A DNA stretch of 21,343 bases, taken from Sphingomonas sp. Its GTDB lineage: Bacteria; Pseudomonadota; Alphaproteobacteria; Sphingomonadales; Sphingomonadaceae. How positions within the stretch are numbered: position 1 is the first letter of the stretch; every line of letters begins with the position of its first letter. Under the pieces are notes generated by a model that searched no databases, had not been told where the DNA came from, and worked only from the letters and a program-made list of their open reading frames with translations. Location: positions 1 to 21,343 of the forward strand of contig QFPK01000032.1 of assembly GCA_003248865.1 (NCBI GenBank), written 5' to 3'. This document shows, piece by piece, positions 6,130-14,070 of the stretch. The position numbers and the translations under genes are program-made.

Positions 6130-8640
6130 TCAGAAGCTGAAGGACAGGCGGCCGTAATAATAGCCGCCATAGAAGCCGAACGGGGACTGGGCCGGATAGG
6201 GCGGGAAACCGTTGGTATCCGGCAGTGTGTTCTTGTCGGGATAGGTGTCGAAGAAATTGTTCGCGCCGATCGCGACGTTGATGTTCTTCGTCGCCTGGAA
6301 GGACAGGTCGATGTCGGCGATCCACTTGGCGCCGTAGAACTGGTCGGTCGCGGCCGTGGTGCCTAGGAAGGCGACCTTGGCGTAGCGGGTCTCGCGCAGG
6401 TTGAGCTGGAGATTGCCGAGCTTCAAATCCTGGCCCAGGATCAGTTTGGATCGCGGCAGGTTGCCGGCGATATAGCCCTGCGCCTGACGGTCGAACAGAG
6501 TGAGGTTGAGCGCAGCGAGTTCCGACGGATTGTCGGCCACGCGCGTGATCTTGGTCTTGTTATAGTTGTAGCCGAGCGTGAAGCGGATCGACTTGTCCTC
6601 GCCCAGCGGCTGCAGATAGTTGGCGACTGCCTCGACGCCGCGGGTCCGGGTGTCGATCGCATTGGCGAAATAGCGCACCGAATAATTGGGATCGAAGCCG
6701 TTGGCGACCAGGATAGCGCTGACGCCCGCGCCGGTCAGATAACCAGTCTGGGCGATGCGATCGTCCAGCTTGATCTGATAGGCGTCGACCGACAGGTTGA
6801 AGCGCGTGCCCAGTCTGTAGGTGAAGCCGGCGCTCAGGTTGAAGGATTTCTCCGGCGTCAGCGGCTTGGCGCCGAGCGCATCGCCGATCGGCGTGCCCGG
6901 TCGCACCGACTTGGCGGTGATGAAGGTCTGGACGCCGTTGACGGTGGTATATTGGTTCGACGTCTGCGCAAAGGCGGACTGGGCCAGCGAGGGTGCGCGG
7001 AAGCCATTGCTAATCGTGCCGCGGATCGCGAAATGATCGTCGAAGTCGTAGCGAGTTGTGAACTTGCCGTTCAGCGTGTCGCCGGCGCTGTCGTCATAAT
7101 GTTCGGCCCGACCAGCCAGCCCAATGAACCAGCGCGGCACCGGATTGATGCCTAGGTCGACATAGGCGGCATAGCTGTTGCGGGTCAGCTTGGCGGCATC
7201 CTCGGGCGTGAGCACGATGGCCCCCTGCGCGCCAATGGTGGCATAGCGGCCGGCCAGCGGCGTGCTGGCGGGATATTGGTAGAGACCGTTGGCATAGGCT
7301 TCCGGGTCGCCGGCGATGGTCTGGAAGCGCTCGTAGCGATGCTCGGCGCCGAAGGATATTTTCAGCGGTTCGGCAAGGCCGATGTCCACGCCCCTGGAAA
7401 TGTCGAGATTGTTGGTCCACTGGGCGAACTTCGCGGTGAAGGTCCAGAATTCGGTTGGACTTGCATCGCCCAAGGAGGCGTTGAGGCTCTCCGTAGAGCC
7501 GTTCTTCGACCGGTTCTCGCCATAGGTGCTGGATAGATCCCAGCTCCAGCCACCCGCTTCGCCCTTGATGCCGGCGAGGATCTGGAAATCATTCTCGTCC
7601 AGCGTGTAGTTGGGCGCATAGCCATCGGGATAGATGGACAGCACTGCATTGGTGGAATTGGGGCGGCGGAAATTCTGCCCGATGATCGCTTCGCGGGTCG
7701 ACCAGGTCGAGGAGGAATAGAGGGTTGCGGCCGGCGAAAGCGGCAGTTCCGCATTATAGAGGATCGTCAGGGCGCGCAGGTCGGGCAGGCCGCCGGTGAA
7801 CACCGTCTTGTCCCGGCTCTCGCGCGGGTCGGGCTGCCCATTGGCCAGCGGATAATAGAAGGCGCCGGTCGCGGGAATGGCGCGGCGGGCATGATTATTG
7901 TCCTTGGCGCTGGCGGCAATGTTGACGAACCCGTCCGGCCCCAGCTTGAAACCGATATTGCCGCCTGCCTCGATATTACGCCCGTCGGAATTGCCGCGAT
8001 AGCTGTAGCGCTTGCCGCCGTTCACGGTCAGCGTGCCGCCATGGTCGTCATCCTTGAGCACGATGTTGATGACGCCGGCGATCGCGTCCGATCCATATTG
8101 GGCGGCGGCACCATCGCGCAGCACCTCGATCCGTTTGATGGCGGCCGCCGGGATCAGGTCGATATCGACCGAGTTGGCGCCCTGGTCGACGCTACCGGTC
8201 GACAGGTTGAGCAGCGAGCTATTGTGGCGCCGTTTGCCGTTCACCAGCACCAGCACATGCGACCCGCCCAAGCCGCGCAGGCCCGCCGGGCGCGCAACGC
8301 TGTTCCAGGACGAGGAACTGACGGTCAGCGAGTTGAAGCTGGGCAACAATACACCCAGCGCGTCGCGCAGCGAACTGTTTGCCCCCAATGTCGCCAACTG
8401 GCTTTCGTCGATCACGTCGATCGGCACCGGGCTTTCAAGCGCGGTGGTCGCGCGGCTGCGGTTGCCGACGACGACGATCGTCCCCTCGGCATTGGCATCG
8501 GTTGGGGCTGGGGCTGGGGCCGGGACAGGCCGTTCCTGCGCAAGTGCCGACGAACCGATCCCGACCGCGGCCAGGGTTGCCGTGGAAAGCCATAACTGAA
8601 GTCGCGCGCCAAAAATCGACCGGCTGATCTCATGTCGCAT
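6130..8640 (-). CDS. TonB-dependent receptor of the catabolic operon
   Basis: An 836-residue outer-membrane receptor. The start at 8640 gives a signal peptide (MRHEISRSIFGARLQLWLST, then a hydrophobic core ending SALAQ) and has a GGGGGA ribosome site. Longer frames to 8913 would run into the gene upstream and encode low-complexity sequence. After a Pro-Ala linker (RPVPAPAPAPT) come a TonB box (GTIVVVGNR), plug motifs (ESPVPIDVIDESQL, LRGLGGSHVLVLVNGKRRH, AIKRIEVLRDGAAAQYGSDA, IAGVINIVLK) and a long beta-barrel ending YYGRLSFSF with the expected terminal phenylalanine. It sits between the substrate-binding protein and the LLM monooxygenase, so it probably imports the substrate they handle. It resembles general TonB receptors with the 'RDGAAAQYGSDAIAG' plug rather than siderophore receptors. 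The substrate is unknown. Confidence 0.92.
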   Translation of the reverse strand: MRHEISRSIFGARLQLWLSTATLAAVGIGSSALAQERPVPAPAPAPTDANAEGTIVVVGNRSRATTALESPVPIDVIDESQLATLGANSSLRDALGVLLPSFNSLTVSSSSWNSVARPAGLRGLGGSHVLVLVNGKRRHNSSLLNLSTGSVDQGANSVDIDLIPAAAIKRIEVLRDGAAAQYGSDAIAGVINIVLKDDDHGGTLTVNGGKRYSYRGNSDGRNIEAGGNIGFKLGPDGFVNIAASAKDNNHARRAIPATGAFYYPLANGQPDPRESRDKTVFTGGLPDLRALTILYNAELPLSPAATLYSSSTWSTREAIIGQNFRRPNSTNAVLSIYPDGYAPNYTLDENDFQILAGIKGEAGGWSWDLSSTYGENRSKNGSTESLNASLGDASPTEFWTFTAKFAQWTNNLDISRGVDIGLAEPLKISFGAEHRYERFQTIAGDPEAYANGLYQYPASTPLAGRYATIGAQGAIVLTPEDAAKLTRNSYAAYVDLGINPVPRWFIGLAGRAEHYDDSAGDTLNGKFTTRYDFDDHFAIRGTISNGFRAPSLAQSAFAQTSNQYTTVNGVQTFITAKSVRPGTPIGDALGAKPLTPEKSFNLSAGFTYRLGTRFNLSVDAYQIKLDDRIAQTGYLTGAGVSAILVANGFDPNYSVRYFANAIDTRTRGVEAVANYLQPLGEDKSIRFTLGYNYNKTKITRVADNPSELAALNLTLFDRQAQGYIAGNLPRSKLILGQDLKLGNLQLNLRETRYAKVAFLGTTAATDQFYGAKWIADIDLSFQATKNINVAIGANNFFDTYPDKNTLPDTNGFPPYPAQSPFGFYGGYYYGRLSFSF

Positions 8641-8681
8641 AAATTCCCCCTTTTTTAAGATGTTCGTGACGGTCGGCCCGA

Positions 8682-9644
8682 TCAGATCAGGTCCGGTTCC
8701 CACAGCGCGGACAGGTCGTGGCGATCCCGCACCAGTGCGAAGCGGGCGAGATCGTCGGCGACATGTTGCAGGCTTGCGATGGCGGACTTGGCGGGCGGGA
8801 CGATCAGGGCAGGCCGGCTTGCTTCGCGGGCCAGGCGCTGGAACAGGGCGGCGGGTTGGCTGCTGAGCGTCCCCGAAAGTGCCGCCCAGCGTTCCGGGTT
8901 CCGGTCGATCCATTGCCAGGTCGCCTGTTCCCGGCGCAGATAGTCACGGATCGCCGCCCGCTTGAGCGGATCGGCCAGCGCGGCCGGATGGGCAGAGATG
9001 CAGAAATTGCCCGAATAGAGACCCGCGACCGATCGGACGATCCAGCGGCCGCCGAGCAGGCTTTCGGTCAGCAGGGCGGAAATGCCGCCGGTGACGATCG
9101 CTTCGACATGACCACGCGTGAAAGCAGCGTTGGCGTCGTTGGCGGGCAGGCCGACGGCCTGCATGTCGGACAGGCGCAGATCATGCGCTTCGAGCAGCTT
9201 GAGCAGATAATAGTGATTGTTGGTGTTGGGCGTGTAGGCGATCGTGCGTCCGCGCAGATCGGAAAATCGCCGTGCGCTCGATCCCTTCACCACCAGCACG
9301 CCGCTATTGTTCACATCGCCCTGGTGGGTCGCGATCAGCCTGAGCGGCGTGCCCGATTGCAGCGCGAAAGCCGGTGGAATTTCGCTCATATAGGCATAGT
9401 CGAGCGCACCGGCGGCATAGGCATTGAGCACCAGCGGGCCGCCGGGCAGGTCGACGTAACGGACCTGATAGGGCGTGTCGGCCTGTCCTGCCGCCGCCAT
9501 GAAATTGCCGGCCGTCGTCTTGTAGCGCCAGACGCTCAGGGTCACGTCGGACAATGCCCGTTCCGTGACCGCACCACATCCGGCCAGCGTCAGGGCGCCG
9601 GCGCCGGCCAGCAGTGCCCGCCTGGAATAAAGCTGACGGGGCAT
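8682..9644 (-). CDS. ABC transporter substrate-binding lipoprotein, sulfonate/SsuA-NMT1 type
   Basis: A 320-residue periplasmic binding protein. The ATG at 9644 overlaps the upstream aldolase TGA (TGATG), which favours this start over a frame extending to 9713. The N-terminus combines a Tat-like pair (SRRALL, residues 7-12) with a lipobox LAGC (20-23), so it should be a membrane-anchored lipoprotein. The body shows YVDLPGGPLVLNAYAAGALD, YMSEIPPAFALQSGTPLRLI, DLRGRTIAYTPNTNNHYYLL and GLPANDANAAFTRGHVEAIV, the usual order in SsuA/TauA/NMT1-like proteins. These bind sulfonates, taurine, nitrate-type or pyrimidine ligands. No permease or ATPase gene is adjacent, so partner components must be elsewhere or it works differently. 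It sits 41 nt before the receptor gene in the same operon. The ligand is not determinable here. Confidence 0.85.
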   Translation of the reverse strand: MPRQLYSRRALLAGAGALTLAGCGAVTERALSDVTLSVWRYKTTAGNFMAAAGQADTPYQVRYVDLPGGPLVLNAYAAGALDYAYMSEIPPAFALQSGTPLRLIATHQGDVNNSGVLVVKGSSARRFSDLRGRTIAYTPNTNNHYYLLKLLEAHDLRLSDMQAVGLPANDANAAFTRGHVEAIVTGGISALLTESLLGGRWIVRSVAGLYSGNFCISAHPAALADPLKRAAIRDYLRREQATWQWIDRNPERWAALSGTLSSQPAALFQRLAREASRPALIVPPAKSAIASLQHVADDLARFALVRDRHDLSALWEPDLI

Positions 9645-10489
9645 CAGTCGAGCAGATCGGGCTGCGCGCGGACGATCTCGTCCCAATAGGGCAGGAAGCT
9701 GAGCCAGGCCCATCCTTCCCGCTGGTCGGGAGAGGGACGCTGGGTCGGAGGATCGATGTTCGCTGTTCCCGCGGCCCGTGCCGTCAGTTGCACGCGGGCG
9801 GCGCTTTCATAGGCGATGAAGCGCCAGGCCGCACTTTCCACGCTGTTGCCGACGGTCCAGTGGCCATGATTGGCCCAGAGCAGGATGTTGCGTTCGCCCA
9901 GCGCGCGGACGAATTGCTGTGCTACGGCGTCGCGCCCCGTAGCGGCATCCAACGACCGGTCGGGCACGAAGACCACCTGATCCTCATGGAAGGCGGCGAG
10001 GTCGGCGATGATCGGCTCGACCGGTTGCCGGAAGGCGGACCAGGTCTTGGCGTGGAAACTATGGGCATGGACGATCCCGACGACGTCCGGCCGGGCGCGC
10101 TGGACCGCATGATGATAGGGGATGCCGGATATGTTGACCGGTCCGTCGCCCTCGATGACCCGCCCGTCGCTGTCGATCCGCAGCAGGTCCGAAACCCGGA
10201 TATGGGAAAAGGGGACGCCGACCGGATTGACCCAGAAATGGTCGATATGTTCAGGGTCGCGGGCGCTCAGATGGCCGGCCAGGCCAGGCTCTACGCCATG
10301 CTGTGCCAGCAGGCGGAGCGACGCGGCCAGTTGCTGTTTGCGGTGCAGCCGCTCGTCCTGAACTGTGCGCCGTGCCGCTTCCGCATGCAGCCGTGGCGCA
10401 TCGCCATCGCGGGGCACGTCATGGATGCGAGGACGTAGTAGCGCCGGGTGCGAGAATTTGTCCGCGTGACTTTGCGATGTTATCGTCAT
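9644..10489 (-). CDS. Class II aldolase/adducin family protein
   Basis: A 281-residue protein of the class II aldolase/adducin fold. Motifs are VEPGLAGHLSARDP (67-79, the phosphate/substrate loop region), the metal pair GIVHAHS with H141 and H143, and NHGHWTVG with H208 and H210, where the third zinc-ligand histidine is expected. A C-terminal ESAAWRFIAYESAARVQL helix is typical. The first ~40 residues look disordered. Members cleave hydroxy-acids or sugar phosphates by a zinc-dependent retro-aldol, or act as decarboxylases. I could not place the catalytic glutamate of fuculose-phosphate aldolase with certainty. It is the first gene of the minus operon, with a GAGCGGTGA stretch before the ATG, and its stop couples to the substrate-binding protein. 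It probably works on a carbon skeleton released later in the pathway. Confidence 0.85.
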   Translation of the reverse strand: MTITSQSHADKFSHPALLRPRIHDVPRDGDAPRLHAEAARRTVQDERLHRKQQLAASLRLLAQHGVEPGLAGHLSARDPEHIDHFWVNPVGVPFSHIRVSDLLRIDSDGRVIEGDGPVNISGIPYHHAVQRARPDVVGIVHAHSFHAKTWSAFRQPVEPIIADLAAFHEDQVVFVPDRSLDAATGRDAVAQQFVRALGERNILLWANHGHWTVGNSVESAAWRFIAYESAARVQLTARAAGTANIDPPTQRPSPDQREGWAWLSFLPYWDEIVRAQPDLLD

Positions 10490-10663
10490 TCACCGCTCTC
10501 GTTGGTAAACGTGGCTGGTGATGTTTTTTTAGATATGTCCCGTGATATGTATCAAATGACTATGGCATCATTTGAATTGTAAGATCGAATAGGTGAATAT
10601 TATCTATTTATGATTTTTCCTTTTTTATCATTGTCGCAATTTATCGGTCGTTGATCGAGATGT
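10490..10663 (-). promoter_or_regulatory. AT-rich promoter region of the catabolic minus operon
   Basis: This 174-nt stretch between the aldolase start and the PL26 stop is clearly more AT-rich than its surroundings and is the natural place for the aldolase-operon promoter. No intrinsic terminator for the PL26 operon is visible on the minus strand, so read-through is possible. A direct repeat GATATGT occurs at 10532-10538 and 10544-10550, 12 bp apart. I could not choose a -35/-10 pair with confidence. Confidence 0.5.
10552..10575. promoter_or_regulatory. Perfect 8-bp inverted repeat, candidate operator
   Basis: TCAAATGA (10552-10559) and TCATTTGA (10568-10575) are exact reverse complements around an 8-nt spacer. 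The 24-bp element lies 63-86 nt upstream of the aldolase ATG, within the AT-rich promoter region, and fits a dimeric regulator site. The regulator is unknown and no regulator gene is present in the window. Confidence 0.5.
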
Positions 10664-13360
10664 TCAATCTGGCGGGACCAGGGCCAGATTCTGGATTGCT
10701 GCCAGCCCCCATTGGGCTGCGCCATTTGTCGACAGGCCGGGGATTTCCACGATGCCGTCGCCCGCCTGGATGGTCGCCAGGCCCGGTTTCAGTTCGCCAT
10801 CCTGAAATTCGTTCCAGGCGCGCGCTGCCAGCGCCGTGTCCTGCAACGCGTGCGCGGCATAGGCGGTCAGGCGCGAATGGGCCTGGCGCAGATTATGGCC
10901 GCGCGGCGCTTCGCCAAAACGCCTTTCCCATTGGACGGCGGGGGCGTTGTACCATTTGCAATAATCGATCCATGCGGTGCGATAGGCGGGGGCATCGACC
11001 AGCGGCAGAAGTTCGGCCATGATTTCGACAATGCCGAAGACGGCATTGAGGTGGCTGACGCTGACATGGTCGCCGCCGGATACGAAGCGGCCGCTGGCCA
11101 AATCGAAGTTGGCGCCGCCGGCCCACCATTGGCGGGGCAGGGCGGCGATGCTGTCCATGCCGGCCAGGATGCGGTCGCGCCAGCGGCGGTCGCCGGTCCT
11201 TTCCCATTCGGTGAACCAGGCCGCGACCAGGCTGCCCCAGCTTGTGCCGAAAGACAGCTGGATCACGCCGTCGGGTAATCCTGCGGGTTTGACGACGGCG
11301 CCGACCCCGCCGGGCGGCAACGATTCCGGTGCCCGATCGGCAACCTTGCGGCCAATATCCACATGTTGCAGCACGCGGTCGGAATGGACCAGCGCCCGCA
11401 TCAGGTCGCCGACCCGTTCGTCGCCGGTCAGATAATAGAAGATGCGGCGATAGGCAGCATTGGATACGCGCGGCTGCTTGCTACTGTCGCTCCAGTGCTG
11501 AACGCCATGGCGCGTGCCAAGGCCTGCCCAGGGGCCGGCATGATAGACGTCGACCTCGCCTGTGTGCCGGGTCATGGCCTCTGCCATGCGGAATATGTCT
11601 GCCCGGCCCGATCGCAAATAGCTGTACCAGAACCACAGGTCGGTCGACAATTCGCTATTGTCCCAGGCATAGCCGCCAATGTCGTAGCGCCATTGATGCC
11701 GGTCGCTGTCATAGCTGTGCATCACGTCGCCATGGTTCCAGAAACCATACCAGTGGCGCCGGTCGATCTCGTCGCGATAATGATCGATCAGCAGGTCATT
11801 CTGTCGCTCAATCGCCAGGGACAAGGCGCCACTTGTCGTGCGCGGCGCCCAATCGCCGAACACGCCGGCGGCATGAATGCGATCCGGCTGGACCTGCAAC
11901 CGGGCGGGGCGGGCCACCTGGGCGGCATAGCTGTCCAGCGTTGCGGCATCGGGCGTCGCGGGCAGCGCCCAGAGCCATAATTCATTGGTGCGGGCGATGC
12001 CTTTGGCCTGATCCCAGCCGGGTTCATAATCCTCATAGCTCATGTCCAGCCCGTCATTCTGGCGAGCATAATCGGTCATCCCCAGCACATCGCGATAGGA
12101 GCGCATGTCCATGGCAGGCGCATCGGGTGCATGCAGCCAGGCGGTCAGGTCGGCCGCGTCCCCCGCCGCGCCGTCAATGTCGAGCTGGACCGGATGGCGT
12201 TTCCAGAAATCGGCCATGTCGATCGCCGCGCCGCCCGATGGCGTGCCGACATAGGCCAGCCCACGAGCGCGATCGCCTTCCAGCGATTGGATCGGCGCAC
12301 GCCCCTTGCGGGTGCGCTTGGTCAGGGTGAAGCCTTGAGCATTGCCTTGGAACAGCCGGAAATCGCCCCATGCCGGGATATTGTCGAGCAACTGGCGCAG
12401 ACGATCCGGCAGCGTGTCGACCGATGGCGTCGCGCGTCCGTCAATCTGTGCCTGACGAAAGGCTTCGCCGACATCGCGGCGCAGGCCCGTGAGCGGTCGC
12501 ACCGCTTCACTGAACAGGCCATCGTCGGTGGCGATGCGGACATGTCGATCGTGCAAGGGCGCGGCCATCGGCACCTGCGCCCGGATGCCCAGACCGCGCA
12601 GGAAATCGCGATCGGCGTCGCCATCCCAGATGAAGCTGTGGACGATGCGGACGGCCGGACTGTCGGCGGTGAAATAGAGGCGCAGGCTGAAGGGCAGCCA
12701 TTGGCGGCCGTTGTCGGCATGACTGCCCTCCACCTTGACGACGGCACGGACCGGACCGCTTTGTTCGACGGTCAGCGCGTCGATCCGACTGGTATAGCGC
12801 TGGATCGACAGATTTTCCGATTCCTCGTCGGATGCCGCATTCTGGGCGCTGGCTAGCAGATGGACATTGCGCAGCAGGGTTTGGCCACCCCGTTCTGCCG
12901 TGGCGATGATGGCGCTGCCCGTGCGCGGCAGCCGCCAGGATGTCGCGCCAACATGTACCAGCACGGCATCGGCCTGTTCTTCGACGCGGACGGGATGCGC
13001 GGGAGCGGGATTGCGTCCGATGCCGATCGAGACATGGGAGGGGCCTCTGTCGATCATCGCCGGCAGCGCATGGCCGCTCCATTTGATCGATCCGTCCGGC
13101 CAATAGGCCAGCGGCCAGCTTTGCAGCGGCAGCGCGATACCATCCGCACCATGCGCCTGAAGCCTGTCCGTCCCGCGCAGCGTGCCGCGGGGCCAGGGCG
13201 TGCCCCAGCTCTGGCCGCCGTCCCAGGCTGGCGGGCTGCCGTCCAGCCAATGCACATTCGTTGTCGGCAGCGCCTTCGCGGCGCGCGCTGGTGTCGGCAG
13301 GGCGAGCACGGCGCCACCCAATAGGCTGGACTGGAGCAGGGCGCGGCGGGAGAGGGGCAT
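10664..13360 (-). CDS. PcRGLX/YetA-like protein, probable exo-rhamnogalacturonan lyase (PL26)
   Basis: An 898-residue exported protein of the usual size for the PcRGLX/YetA group. A Tat signal (SRRALLQSSLLGG, ending TPARA) fills residues 1-27. The N-terminal RIFT-barrel domain carries SWGTPWPRGTLRG (51-63) and the signature SWPLAYWPDGSIKWSGHA (81-98). The C-terminal half is rich in aromatic residues, as expected for a helical toroid catalytic region (for example WYGFWNHGDVMHSYD, DLWFWYSYLRSGRADIF and GGDHVSVSHLNAVFG). Characterised members release unsaturated disaccharides from rhamnogalacturonan I. The ATG has an AAGGAAA ribosome site and lies 14 nt after the DUF6250 gene, so the two are cotranscribed. 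Active-site residues were not assigned, and activity on a different uronic-acid polysaccharide is possible. Confidence 0.78.
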   Translation of the reverse strand: MPLSRRALLQSSLLGGAVLALPTPARAAKALPTTNVHWLDGSPPAWDGGQSWGTPWPRGTLRGTDRLQAHGADGIALPLQSWPLAYWPDGSIKWSGHALPAMIDRGPSHVSIGIGRNPAPAHPVRVEEQADAVLVHVGATSWRLPRTGSAIIATAERGGQTLLRNVHLLASAQNAASDEESENLSIQRYTSRIDALTVEQSGPVRAVVKVEGSHADNGRQWLPFSLRLYFTADSPAVRIVHSFIWDGDADRDFLRGLGIRAQVPMAAPLHDRHVRIATDDGLFSEAVRPLTGLRRDVGEAFRQAQIDGRATPSVDTLPDRLRQLLDNIPAWGDFRLFQGNAQGFTLTKRTRKGRAPIQSLEGDRARGLAYVGTPSGGAAIDMADFWKRHPVQLDIDGAAGDAADLTAWLHAPDAPAMDMRSYRDVLGMTDYARQNDGLDMSYEDYEPGWDQAKGIARTNELWLWALPATPDAATLDSYAAQVARPARLQVQPDRIHAAGVFGDWAPRTTSGALSLAIERQNDLLIDHYRDEIDRRHWYGFWNHGDVMHSYDSDRHQWRYDIGGYAWDNSELSTDLWFWYSYLRSGRADIFRMAEAMTRHTGEVDVYHAGPWAGLGTRHGVQHWSDSSKQPRVSNAAYRRIFYYLTGDERVGDLMRALVHSDRVLQHVDIGRKVADRAPESLPPGGVGAVVKPAGLPDGVIQLSFGTSWGSLVAAWFTEWERTGDRRWRDRILAGMDSIAALPRQWWAGGANFDLASGRFVSGGDHVSVSHLNAVFGIVEIMAELLPLVDAPAYRTAWIDYCKWYNAPAVQWERRFGEAPRGHNLRQAHSRLTAYAAHALQDTALAARAWNEFQDGELKPGLATIQAGDGIVEIPGLSTNGAAQWGLAAIQNLALVPPD

Positions 13361-13374
13361 GCGGTTTCCTTGGG

Positions 13375-14070
13375 TCAGCGAAGTGCGCGAACGGTGAAGT
13401 CGCGGATTTTCAGATGGCTGGCGGTGGTGCGCAGGGCGAAGTGGCCATGGGTGTAGGGATGATCGTCCTGAAAGGCGAACAGTCGCTGGCCATCGCGCAA
13501 GAAGGTGATCTCGTTCCCGTCTGCGGTCAGGACGATATCCTGCCAGCGATTGGCGACCAGCATGTCTTCGGACCCTCGCCGGTCATTTTCCGGCAAGAGT
13601 GGTCGCTCGCCGGCGCGACCGACATAGCGGCGAAAGCGGGTGGTGCTGTTGCCGTTGCCGCCCAGCCCGACATAATATGTCTTCAGGCCGTCATACTCCT
13701 CGAACTTGCCCTTGCGCGGCCGGGCCAGGACATCGCCGTCTGGCACCGCGGGGTCATTGGCCATCCAGAAGCAGTTGAGGTCGCTCACCCGGTCATGGGG
13801 ACCGCCCTGCGCCACGGCGAGCGCCCGGTAGTGGATTTCGATCGGCCCCTTGAGCAGGGGGCGGAACCACAGGGTAAGCCCGGCGGGCGCCTCGATATCG
13901 AGCAGCCCGCCCTGCGCGCGCACCGTGGCGGGCTTTTCGGCTTCGATCTGCCATTGGCCCAGCCCATGCCGGAAATCGTCCCGATGCAGCAGGCGGCCGG
14001 TAGCGGCACGGGCAAAGGCCGGCAGGAGCATAGCCCCCGCCAGGCCTGCCAGCGTATCGCGCCGCGTCAC
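13375..14070 (-). CDS. Tat-exported DUF6250-type protein
   Basis: A 231-residue protein with a GTG start (the codon at 14070-14068) overlapping the receptor TGA by GTGA. A Tat-type signal (MTRRDTLAGLAGAMLLPAFA) covers the first 20 or so residues. The remainder looks like an all-beta, lectin-like jelly roll (LLHRDDFRHGLGQWQIE, then LWFRPLLKGPIEIHYRA, LNCFWMANDP, GLKTYYVGLGGNGNSTTRF, and a closing KIRDFTVRAL). This pattern fits the DUF6250 group that accompanies pectin and rhamnogalacturonan lyases. A carbohydrate-binding or accessory glycan-cleaving role in the periplasm is likely. Its place between a glycan-type TonB receptor and a PL26-like gene supports this. The family name comes from memory of such sequences; no catalytic residue was identified. 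Confidence 0.7.
   Translation of the reverse strand: MTRRDTLAGLAGAMLLPAFARAATGRLLHRDDFRHGLGQWQIEAEKPATVRAQGGLLDIEAPAGLTLWFRPLLKGPIEIHYRALAVAQGGPHDRVSDLNCFWMANDPAVPDGDVLARPRKGKFEEYDGLKTYYVGLGGNGNSTTRFRRYVGRAGERPLLPENDRRGSEDMLVANRWQDIVLTADGNEITFLRDGQRLFAFQDDHPYTHGHFALRTTASHLKIRDFTVRALR

Noticed and set aside
8503..8524. Short GGGGCT-type tandem repeat
   Set aside because: It encodes the Pro-Ala linker after the receptor signal peptide and needs no other explanation.
8641..8913. N-terminal extension of the catabolic TonB receptor
   Set aside because: It would overlap the binding-protein gene and encode Arg/Pro-rich sequence. The 8640 ATG has a ribosome site and a signal peptide.
7891..9689. 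Long plus-strand frames opposite the receptor and binding-protein genes
   Set aside because: They lack ribosome sites and family motifs, and high-GC DNA routinely gives such antisense openings.
10621..10663. Intrinsic terminator after the PL26-like gene
   Set aside because: The T-run is on the plus strand, and no stable hairpin precedes a T-run on the transcribed minus strand.
12131..12856. 241-residue plus-strand frame opposite the PL26-like gene
   Set aside because: It mirrors codon bias of the real gene and shows no recognisable fold or start signal.
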